A DNA stretch of 37,386 nucleotides from Methylococcaceae bacterium (GTDB taxonomy: Bacteria > Pseudomonadota > Gammaproteobacteria > Methylococcales > Methylomonadaceae): assembly GCA_005772825.1 (NCBI GenBank), contig SXIP01000216.1:1-37386 (forward strand), given 5' to 3'. Position 1 is the stretch's first letter; every line of letters begins with the position of its first letter. Under the pieces are notes generated by a model. That model worked only from the letters and a program-made list of their open reading frames with translations. It was not told where the DNA came from and searched no databases. The translations under genes and the position numbers were made by a program. This document shows, piece by piece, positions 15,965 through 22,830 of this stretch.

Positions 15965-18646
15965 TCATGATTTTTTGTTACCTTTCTTGTTGCTGTCCGG
16001 CGTGCTGTGTCCGGCTTGACCGCCGCCGCTACCGCGCGGCTGTCCGTCCGGCCACCCGCCTTCTTTACCTGCCGGACTGGATGCGTCTTTTCGACCCAAA
16101 GCAAGACGAAAACCGATGAACTTGATACGGAGGTCGGGGGCGTTCCAGTGGCATTTAGCAGAACGCGTGCCCCCTGCGTAGTTGTGCCAGGAGCCGCCAC
16201 GCATGACACGGACATCGCCAGTCTCCGCGCCCGTTGGATTGACCACTGCTTCATTTGGGTAATCGCCAAACCAATCTTCGCACCATTCCCAGACATTGCC
16301 GTGCATTTCATAAAGCCCCCAGGGATTAACCGGTAACGATTTCACCGGTACGGTTTTTTCACGATATATATCTTTTTTATCGCCCACATAGGGATGATTA
16401 CCGTTGTAATTAACTTTCTCAGGCGTGATATTGTCGCCGAACGAAAACGGAGTGTTGGTTCCTGCCCGGCAAGCATATTCCCATTCGGCTTCGGTGGGCA
16501 AACGGACGTCAAGACTGGTAAAGTTAGTGTTCAAACGTTCGATGAACCGTTGGCTATCGTTCCAACTGACGTTTTCTACCGGATGGTTGAGATCATCTTT
16601 GAATTCGCTCGGGTTGTCATCCATGATCGCCCTCCATAGCGCTTGCGTACAGGCGGAGTCGGCCAACCAATAGCCTTGAGTTAGCGTCACTTCGTGCTGT
16701 GTTTCCCAACGTAATCGCTCCGGTTCCGAAGCGGGCGATCCCATCATAAACGTACCCGGCGCAATCCAGCGAAAGCGTTGCACGATGCCGTTCAGGTTAA
16801 GGTCGGCATAGAGGCCGTAACGGTCTTGGCCGATGACCTCAGCCCAACTAGGCATGGTCAACCATTCTAAAGTCAGTTCTTCGCGGTCGCTGCGAATCAG
16901 CAAGGGTTGCCCAGGCGTGATAGCTATCGGCTGGTCAAAGGTATACCAACGCGCCCCGTGTTCGGCGTCGGTTTCGATTTGCAGGTAGTCCGTGCTATGG
17001 CGCAGGCTGCCAATACGGCTGCCCCTCGCTGCATCGGTAAGCAGCAACTCCTGACCGCATTGAACAATCTGGCTATCCACAGGCGGCTTGGCGCCAAGCA
17101 TCCAGGCGAATTTTTTCAGGCTTATGGCCTTCGGCAAGTGGGTTACACCGTCTTTTTTATATGCAGCAACCAAGGCCGTAGACAGGTAGGGATTATTCCA
17201 AAATGCGTCCTGCTCTTCTTGCCTGAGCGCCACACGACTTAACCACTGCATAGCGATGTCGCTGATTTCGCCTTCCGACTCACCGACAGTTTTTGCCAGA
17301 CGTTGGGCAAAGCGTTCGGCGTTATCAGGGCTTGCTTGCACCAACAATTCAGCAAGCGCCAGTTGCTCTTCGTAATGAATGACCGGCGACAAATGGGCAT
17401 GATGTTTGTTAAGCAATTCGGCTATTTGCTGTTTTTGTTCGGTGCTTAAATCAGGATCATCGCGCAGGCGGTCACGGTAATGAGACACTTGCGAGGGCTG
17501 GAAATAACAGGCCAGCGGTGTAGTTTGCAGCGCCGGGTGGTTCCACGCCGCGAATTCAGCGCCGACATCCATTGCCTTTGCCGGGAACAGAAAACGAGCC
17601 TCGCGCAGCAAGGCCGGTTCGATACGCACAGCAGTCGCCAGCAAGCTCAGCAATTGTTCGGTGGCCGGATTATCGCGTTCGGGTTTTGCGCTTGCCGTGT
17701 AGGCGGTCTTGCCGGTCAGGCGTTGCGGCGGGCGAACGGCCCTATCCCAATAGACGGCAATAAACACTTGGGTCAATTCGGCATCCCACCAGCGCGGCGG
17801 ACTGGGCATTAACGCCACCGGGCGGCAACCGCTACGGGCGAGTTGCGCACCGAATCGCCGCCAGCGCATGCGCCGTTGCTCACTCACTTCGTTACAGCCC
17901 AAATCGCTTAAAACCAATACCGGTGCGCCGGCCTGCGGCGGATTATAACGGTTTATGGTGCGCCAGCCGTCTGAGGTGTTATGCCAACAAGCGCCGAAGG
18001 GATCGCCATCGGGAAACGCCAGCACATTCAATCCTGCTTGCCCGCGCAGATCGGCAAGCTGTTCGTGCAAGCCGTTAAAATCCGCCCAAAACGGCAGCAA
18101 AGACGGATCAAAATCGATGACGAGTTGCGCCTGACTTGCCCAGCCTTTGCGTTTGGCTTTGGGCAAACGGCGTAACAGTTTGCCTCTGGCGATGCGATCT
18201 ACGATGCGCGGCAAGTCGGGTTTGTGACTGAGAGTATTGGCACCCAAAGCCAGTTTTAGAAACGGCCACAGCCTGCGCCAGGCCATCAGCGGTTTTTGCT
18301 TGGGTGGGCTAAGACCTTCAGGGGCTTTTAAATCGGCATCATTGTCTTGGTAGGGTTGCGCTTCTTGATACCAAAGCGGTTGTTCGGTAATGACTTCATC
18401 GTCTTTGAAGCGGCGGTGGGCGATGACGTGGAGGAAACGGGCCTGGTTGGTATTGACAGTCCCTACACTCATCATCGAATTGAGTGTCGCAGTAATGGCA
18501 ATATTGCCAACTATCCCAACAGCATCGACATTTTTTGAGCTTTCAATAACCGCATAGCCCAAAATAGCCGCAAACTCGTCTATCCGGCTCTCATCACAGT
18601 GCTTAAGGCAAGCCAATAAATCGGCGCGGTTAACTAAGGTCGTCAT
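15965..18646 (-). CDS. SAV_2336-like degenerate vWA protein fused to an FGE/C-type-lectin domain; putative DGR target
   Basis: This 893-residue protein has three parts. Residues ~1-85 are a small alpha-rich N-terminal region, possibly an adaptor-type domain. Residues ~130-300 resemble the vWA-like core of SAV_2336-type MoxR partners (QLVIDFDPSLLPFWADFNGL, PVLVLSDLGCNE, PVALMPSPPRWW), with the metal-site residues not in the usual DxSxS form. A helical linker leads to an FGE-fold domain at ~617-851 (APGTFMMGS, LPTEAEWEYACRAG, MHGNVWEWCEDWFGD, RVMRGGSW, IGFRLALG). A Gly/Ser/Lys-rich tail of ~40 residues ends it. Residues 820-845 are the variable segment. The gene is last in an operon after a phosphoesterase and a MoxR ATPase, seven bases behind the latter. 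The likely role is a sensor or adaptor whose lectin-fold face binds a variable ligand and whose vWA part is handled by MoxR. True FGE activity is unlikely because the catalytic cysteine pair is missing. Confidence 0.78.
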   Translation of the reverse strand: MTTLVNRADLLACLKHCDESRIDEFAAILGYAVIESSKNVDAVGIVGNIAITATLNSMMSVGTVNTNQARFLHVIAHRRFKDDEVITEQPLWYQEAQPYQDNDADLKAPEGLSPPKQKPLMAWRRLWPFLKLALGANTLSHKPDLPRIVDRIARGKLLRRLPKAKRKGWASQAQLVIDFDPSLLPFWADFNGLHEQLADLRGQAGLNVLAFPDGDPFGACWHNTSDGWRTINRYNPPQAGAPVLVLSDLGCNEVSEQRRMRWRRFGAQLARSGCRPVALMPSPPRWWDAELTQVFIAVYWDRAVRPPQRLTGKTAYTASAKPERDNPATEQLLSLLATAVRIEPALLREARFLFPAKAMDVGAEFAAWNHPALQTTPLACYFQPSQVSHYRDRLRDDPDLSTEQKQQIAELLNKHHAHLSPVIHYEEQLALAELLVQASPDNAERFAQRLAKTVGESEGEISDIAMQWLSRVALRQEEQDAFWNNPYLSTALVAAYKKDGVTHLPKAISLKKFAWMLGAKPPVDSQIVQCGQELLLTDAARGSRIGSLRHSTDYLQIETDAEHGARWYTFDQPIAITPGQPLLIRSDREELTLEWLTMPSWAEVIGQDRYGLYADLNLNGIVQRFRWIAPGTFMMGSPASEPERLRWETQHEVTLTQGYWLADSACTQALWRAIMDDNPSEFKDDLNHPVENVSWNDSQRFIERLNTNFTSLDVRLPTEAEWEYACRAGTNTPFSFGDNITPEKVNYNGNHPYVGDKKDIYREKTVPVKSLPVNPWGLYEMHGNVWEWCEDWFGDYPNEAVVNPTGAETGDVRVMRGGSWHNYAGGTRSAKCHWNAPDLRIKFIGFRLALGRKDASSPAGKEGGWPDGQPRGSGGGQAGHSTPDSNKKGNKKS
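16017..16044 (-). repeat. GC-rich block in the tail of the vWA-FGE gene, identical to 13710-13737
   Basis: A 28-nt block with a potential GCCGC/GCGGC hairpin, about 67 nt past the variable segment. Here it is coding (Gly/Arg/Ser-rich tail); in the other copy it is past the stop. Exact identity in a region otherwise diverged suggests selection or recent exchange. Confidence 0.55.
16112..16189 (-). other. Putative DGR variable region VR2
   Basis: The 26 codons of residues 820-845 run from the Trp of GGSW to the Gly of IGFRLA. Variable codons such as CAC, AAC, TAC, GGC, TGC, GAC, CTC and ATC mostly keep a third-position C, while ACG CGT TCT GCT (TRSA) in the middle is identical to VR1. This matches the layout of known FGE-fold DGR targets, in which template AAC codons become NNC. 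Confidence 0.75.
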
Positions 18647-18653
18647 CGCCGAT

Positions 18654-19607
18654 TTACGTACTGGCTTTGCGATAAACGAAACGGCGCAAAATGCTCAGCA
18701 ATTCAAGCTGTTCCTTTTCCGTTGTCGCCATGCCGCTAATGGCTCTGAGCAAATCAAGGTATTCGGCCTGTCCGGGTCTGGGTTGTCCCGGTTCGACAGC
18801 GTTGCGGTCTTCAACCAATAATTCCGCGGCGCGTTGACGCACATCGGCGCTGCACAGATCAGCAAAATGTACTTCACCGCGACGGCACAGGAATTCAATC
18901 AAGTCATCTTTATTGTCGGGCAGCGTCAACGGCAGCACCAAACAACGGCGGACGAAGGCTGCCGGTAATTCGCGTTCTTCATTGGTGGTAATCACAACCA
19001 GCGGCGCGGGGACTTCAGTCTCCCGGCACACCGAACCACCCATATAGGGCACTTTAAAATCACCGTTACCCAAGGTCTCCAGGAGGCTATTCGGTAAATC
19101 GGTATCGGCTTTGTCGATTTCGTCAATCAACAACACACTGCCTTGACCGGGTTCCCAGCCTTCGGGTCTATCTGGAACCGGATCACTTGGATTGCTGCAA
19201 TACTTGAACTGTGCTTCAGCGGAATGCCAGTTCAACGCCCACCACAGCGGGCCGGGGCTGAGAAAGCGCGCCGGCTCCAAACGGCTAAGCCGCTCCGAGT
19301 CCGGCACCGAAGCCATAATCTGCGCCTCGCCCAGGCGCGCCACGGCATCGAATTTCCATTGCAAGTCTTCGCATTCGGTGCGCGCGTTCACAACCACGGA
19401 TAAAAACAAGCGGCCTGTCGCTACCGCCGCCGCCCGCGCCAATTGGCTTTTGCCGGTGCCGGGTTCGCCGCGCAACAATAAAGGCCGACCGGCGGCTTCC
19501 GCGGCCATCAGCGCGTAGCCGTGTTGTTCTTCGAAGAGATGGGTGCTTTCTGGCCAGGAGCCTAGTTTGGGGAGAGTTAGGGGATTGCTGGTAGAATAAA
19601 GTGTCAT
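18654..19607 (-). CDS. MoxR-family AAA+ ATPase
   Basis: A 317-residue AAA+ protein: Walker A GEPGTGKS at 47-54, Walker B VLLIDEIDKA at 158-167, sensor-1 region ITTNEER with Asn210, and an arginine pair at 221-222. Length and motif order fit the MoxR/RavA group, which act as chaperones for vWA-domain partners. The start codon overlaps the phosphoesterase stop (ATGA, 19604-19607) and the vWA-FGE gene follows after seven bases, so all three are made together. An insertion around residues 125-155 between the Walker motifs contains the tryptophan-rich LWWALNW stretch. In conflict systems of this kind the ATPase would remodel or release the vWA protein when the sensor is engaged; that role is inferred from context. 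Confidence 0.85.
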   Translation of the reverse strand: MTLYSTSNPLTLPKLGSWPESTHLFEEQHGYALMAAEAAGRPLLLRGEPGTGKSQLARAAAVATGRLFLSVVVNARTECEDLQWKFDAVARLGEAQIMASVPDSERLSRLEPARFLSPGPLWWALNWHSAEAQFKYCSNPSDPVPDRPEGWEPGQGSVLLIDEIDKADTDLPNSLLETLGNGDFKVPYMGGSVCRETEVPAPLVVITTNEERELPAAFVRRCLVLPLTLPDNKDDLIEFLCRRGEVHFADLCSADVRQRAAELLVEDRNAVEPGQPRPGQAEYLDLLRAISGMATTEKEQLELLSILRRFVYRKAST

Positions 19608-21586
19608 TTTGATTGGTATTTGCTTAATAAATAGAGAAACTCTTTGATTGAAACCAGCAAGTCACTTTCAGGAACTATCAAGACTCGGTCGCCAAAGCCT
19701 GTGCCATATACAAAAATACCGAAATGCTCAAAAATTTTACCAAGTTCATTCCAAATTGGATTTTTTGACATGGCTGAATAATCCTCATAAGGGATTGTTA
19801 TATTATAACGTTCCCCATCTTTGAATCTCCGCTCTAACATTTTTGGTAAGTTTGCTAACATTTCTTTAGTCGTCGGAAACTTATCGTTCCGAGTTACTTT
19901 TTTCCAAATGATTTGCAGAACTTTCTGTAAATAATCTTCAGAAAACATACCAGACTCCAAGTCTGGATAATCTAACTCAGTATGGCAAATTTGCCTGTTG
20001 GCACGAACTTCATAATCTTCTTCAACAAACTCTAAAGAAGGTCGCGTTGCTGATAAACGGCCATTTCCAATCTCTGCCCAGATAGTATGGTTTTCAGGTA
20101 TCCCCTTTGTAGGTTTAATTGAGGAATTAAGGCTATTATCTGGTTGCGATAAAACCCAGGCATCCGGTACGGCGAGCCTTAACAACCATTCCATGATATC
20201 TTTCGAAACTCTTATTGCATGCTCTAAGAGCTTTGGTGGTTCATACTGGACGACTTCGAGCCAATTTTTTACTATTGTATGCCACTCATCAATTATCGAA
20301 ATAATTGGAAATGGTTCAATTTCGTATGGAACCAAATAAATCTCAAGTTCTGTCTGAGTTTTATCCTTCTCAGTATGTTTCTTGAATTTTGCATGCAAAA
20401 TTTTTCCAATCCTATCCATGTCAGGGTTAGGGATAATTTTCCTAATCTCTTCGCGTACTTCAGCCCTAACCTGTTCAGAAACTGTAAGAGCCGTTGGACT
20501 TGTTAAGCCTTTTGTTGAAACCAGGGACGGATTATCATTAGGAAGCTTTGTAGAAATCAAGCTCAATATGGGCTGAAAATTCTTAATTAACCATAACCCA
20601 TTATTGTTCTCCATATCCTCTATGACACGAGGAATCCAACCGCCATGCCCGTCAAATTTCCGTAACCAGATTTCCATATCGCCGGTTTCCAGGTTCAAAC
20701 GCACAAAGTTATAACCATTTTCCTGATCAGACTTTTCGTAGCTGGCGGCAGCAGCTATACGAACATGACGGTTGTTTATGGCATTGACCCAGCCTTGATG
20801 CTCGTGACCATGCAGGAAAAAATCAAAATCCCGTGCCATTTGACTTCGTATCAAGACATCTTCCTGTTCGACAAACCAGCCGGGCGGGTGATGGATGAGC
20901 GCCAATTTCAGATCGGCATTTTCAATGTCAAGGCTCTCAACGATAGTGCCGTTTTGCCAATCACCACCTAACCAGAGCTTGCCTTTTTCCTTTTCGCGGC
21001 TGCAATTCCAGGCGGAATTAAAACCACCAATGCCGAGTTTTATCCCATGAAATTCCCTGATCTGTGAATAGATGAGTCGTTCGGGATCGTCAAGCAAATG
21101 TGTGTAGGCGTTGTTTTCCAAAAACTGACGATACACCTTTAATCTATCCATATATTGCTTCCATGCTTTTTTCTTTTCTTTAATAAGCTGGGTCACACTT
21201 TCCGTATTGGCCTTATTTTCTATCCATTCAATTTCTAATTCCGTCACTTCGGCACGATCCACATCGTGATTACCTGGGACCAAAAACAGGTTTTGTTTTG
21301 GGATTTCTGCACTAAACGCTGCCCGCACTCCGGTAAGAAACGTTTCGACATCGCGATATTGCTCGGCTAACGTGGAACCCGGCCCGGAACCGTAATTACC
21401 AAATGCCGCATCGCCGGTAAAAAACATCAGTTGCGGCAGCAAACCGTGATCATTTTCCATGCGCTTTAAATCCCTGATTAAAGGCTTCATAACCCGGTGG
21501 GCATCCCAGCCTGTTTTGGGTTTACATAAATGCAGGTCGGACAAATGCAGCCAGACGATGGATTTAGATTGATTGATTATGCTCAC
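19604..21586 (-). CDS. Calcineurin-like metallophosphoesterase with a long C-terminal extension
   Basis: A 660-residue protein. Residues 1-~310 are a complete calcineurin-type phosphoesterase: WLHLSDLHL, FFTGDAAFG, VPGNHDVDR, LALIHHPPG and FFLHGHEHQG supply the two-metal ligands. Residues ~350-660 show no family I can name; they contain a charged helix (VSEQVRAEVREEIRK) and several W-rich segments. The start is GTG at 21586, with AGGAG at 21596-21600 nine bases upstream. It is the first gene of a three-gene operon with MoxR and vWA-FGE, so it is the likely effector, hydrolysing a nucleotide, nucleic acid or other phosphoester. The 3' half is visibly more AT-rich than the 5' half and than its neighbours, which suggests a mosaic gene. 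The substrate cannot be assigned. Confidence 0.8.
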   Translation of the reverse strand: MSIINQSKSIVWLHLSDLHLCKPKTGWDAHRVMKPLIRDLKRMENDHGLLPQLMFFTGDAAFGNYGSGPGSTLAEQYRDVETFLTGVRAAFSAEIPKQNLFLVPGNHDVDRAEVTELEIEWIENKANTESVTQLIKEKKKAWKQYMDRLKVYRQFLENNAYTHLLDDPERLIYSQIREFHGIKLGIGGFNSAWNCSREKEKGKLWLGGDWQNGTIVESLDIENADLKLALIHHPPGWFVEQEDVLIRSQMARDFDFFLHGHEHQGWVNAINNRHVRIAAAASYEKSDQENGYNFVRLNLETGDMEIWLRKFDGHGGWIPRVIEDMENNNGLWLIKNFQPILSLISTKLPNDNPSLVSTKGLTSPTALTVSEQVRAEVREEIRKIIPNPDMDRIGKILHAKFKKHTEKDKTQTELEIYLVPYEIEPFPIISIIDEWHTIVKNWLEVVQYEPPKLLEHAIRVSKDIMEWLLRLAVPDAWVLSQPDNSLNSSIKPTKGIPENHTIWAEIGNGRLSATRPSLEFVEEDYEVRANRQICHTELDYPDLESGMFSEDYLQKVLQIIWKKVTRNDKFPTTKEMLANLPKMLERRFKDGERYNITIPYEDYSAMSKNPIWNELGKIFEHFGIFVYGTGFGDRVLIVPESDLLVSIKEFLYLLSKYQSK

Positions 21587-21668
21587 TGACGAAATCTCCT
21601 GTAGCCGGAATTTTTTGCGTTAGTGTATCTTAGCTACTGATTACAGTTGTAGGTTTAAATTATGATTT

Positions 21669-21782
21669 CCTCGCTCCCAAGCTCCGGCTTGGGAATGCGG
21701 CCCTGCAAGCTCCAGCTTCCAGAATTCTCGAAGCTGGAGCTTCTCTGAGTTGGGCTCCCAAGCCGGAGCTTGGGAGCCAGTA
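21669..21782 (+). repeat. REP/BIME unit, copy R4
   Basis: Complete three-palindrome unit: CCTCGCTCCCAAGCTCCGGC at the left, central CTCCAGCTTCCAGAATTCTC, and GGCTCCCAAGCCGGAGCTTG at the right. It lies in the 5' flank of the phosphoesterase operon, between it and the divergent LexA-like gene. Confidence 0.85.
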
Positions 21783-21868
21783 CTTTAATTCTATTGAAAA
21801 TAAATACATAGTTCTTATTCAAAGAGGGAGGACTGAATAATTATGAGCGAGGTATGATCAAAATGAGG

Positions 21869-21916
21869 CCCATTCAGGCACATGCTGCTTATACCCGACA
21901 TTTCGATATTTCAATA
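21869..21916 (+). repeat. Decayed half-copy of the palindrome at 36947-37082
   Basis: AGGCACATGCTGCTTATACC followed by CGACATTTCGATATTTC resembles one arm of the large inverted repeat at the right end of the window (GGGCACATGCTGTTCGTGCC, CGACATCTCGATGTTTC). Only one arm is present. The rest of the 21587-22024 gap shows nothing else I can name. Confidence 0.5.
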
Positions 21917-22024
21917 ACAAGTGTCTTATAATTAGTCACCGTCATTCCGTCATCCTGCAACGATAAAACTATTACCCGAGCGGACTGATAATAATCATTA
22001 ACTGTCAACTCATTAGCCGCCACA

Positions 22025-22264
22025 ATGCATACAGCTTTTACTGCCCGACAAGGCCAATATCTGGCTTTTATCTACTATTACGACAAGATCAACCGCCGCC
22101 CGCCAGCTGAGGCAGATATCCAAAAATACTTCAAAGTGTCGCCCCCGACTGTGCATCAAATGATTCTTACACTAGAAGCAGGCGGCTACATTGAACGAAC
22201 GCCAGGTCTCGCCCGCTCTATTCGCGTTCTCGTCCCCCCGAACGAGTTACCGAATCTCGAATGA
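22025..22264 (+). CDS. LexA-type winged-helix DNA-binding domain protein
   Basis: A 79-residue protein corresponding only to the N-terminal DNA-binding half of LexA: TARQGQYLAFIYYYDKINRR, a recognition-helix-like VSPPTVHQMILTLEAGGYI, and a short IRVLVPP beta-wing. The autoproteolytic Ser/Lys peptidase half of LexA is absent, so cleavage on RecA contact is not expected. Such stand-alone domains occur as small regulators in accessory regions. It is divergent from the phosphoesterase operon with 438 bp between the starts, so control of that operon is possible but not shown. Confidence 0.7.
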   Translation: MHTAFTARQGQYLAFIYYYDKINRRPPAEADIQKYFKVSPPTVHQMILTLEAGGYIERTPGLARSIRVLVPPNELPNLE

Positions 22265-22567
22265 AACTTGCCTAAATACGCAAGTTTAACGGCTATTGCA
22301 TACTTGGTGATGTGGAGTATTACCAGCCACCGTGTTCCCAAGCATCAATTTCATCCCTCGTTATCCTGATAGGGAGTTTGATGGAATAGATCACAAGGTC
22401 AGCCAGACATATTTTAAATTCCGGTCATGGCAGACGGACTAATCATTTATCTCCAGTAATAAAACGATCTATTTCCTGATGGTAGCCGTATTCTTACGAA
22501 ATATTGATACCGAAAACTCTACTATGACGCTTCGATTAATAGTAAACATAATTGTAAGTGCTGAGCT
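22265..22567. other. Gap downstream of the LexA-like gene; no gene seen
   Basis: About 300 bp of AT-rich sequence with no frame of useful length, no clear terminator and no repeat I recognise before the split REP unit that begins at 22568. Confidence 0.4.
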
Positions 22568-22757
22568 CGTTCCCAAGCTCCAGCTTCACTGCCATTAAGA
22601 TAAGCGATTGAGTCCCCTTCGGGGCAGAGTGCTAGGGAGAGGGGGATTTTAAAAGCATTTTTTCCTTAATCTATTCCCCTCTCCCCAACCCTCTCCCGGA
22701 GGGAGAGGGAGCTTTCTTTCTTAACTTAATGGCAGTGAAGCTCCAGCTTGGCAACCA
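22568..22757 (+). repeat. REP palindrome R5 split by an inserted element
   Basis: The left part CGTTCCCAAGCTCCAGCTT and the right part AAGCTCCAGCTTGGCAACCA are pieces of one REP palindrome. They share the 12 bases AAGCTCCAGCTT (22575-22586 and 22738-22749), one copy on each side of the insertion at 22587-22737. Confidence 0.75.
22587..22737. mobile_element. 151-bp MITE-like element with 13-bp inverted repeats and 12-bp target duplication
   Basis: The ends are perfect inverted repeats, CACTGCCATTAAG (22587-22599) and CTTAATGGCAGTG (22725-22737). It is flanked by the direct repeat AAGCTCCAGCTT. Inside are CCCCTTCGGGGC and a CTCTCCCGGAGGGAGAGGGA palindrome related to the repeats at 9844 and 13535. 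It has no coding capacity, so it would depend on a transposase encoded elsewhere. Confidence 0.7.
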
Positions 22758-22830
22758 GCGGTAGGGATTTCAGTAGTTACAAAGAGTTTAGCCATGGGAA
22801 CCATAAAATCCATCAGAGTACAGATATTCC

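Noticed and set aside
15568-16311. 247-codon minus-strand frame across the end of the vWA-FGE gene
   Set aside because: It is a shifted reading of the FGE coding sequence, REP R3 and the transposase 5' region; no family is matched and it overlaps confident genes.
13787-18646. Sulfatase-activating formylglycine-generating enzymes
   Set aside because: The domain fold fits, but the C-terminal catalytic cysteine pair of true FGE is missing and the equivalent stretch is the hypervariable segment.
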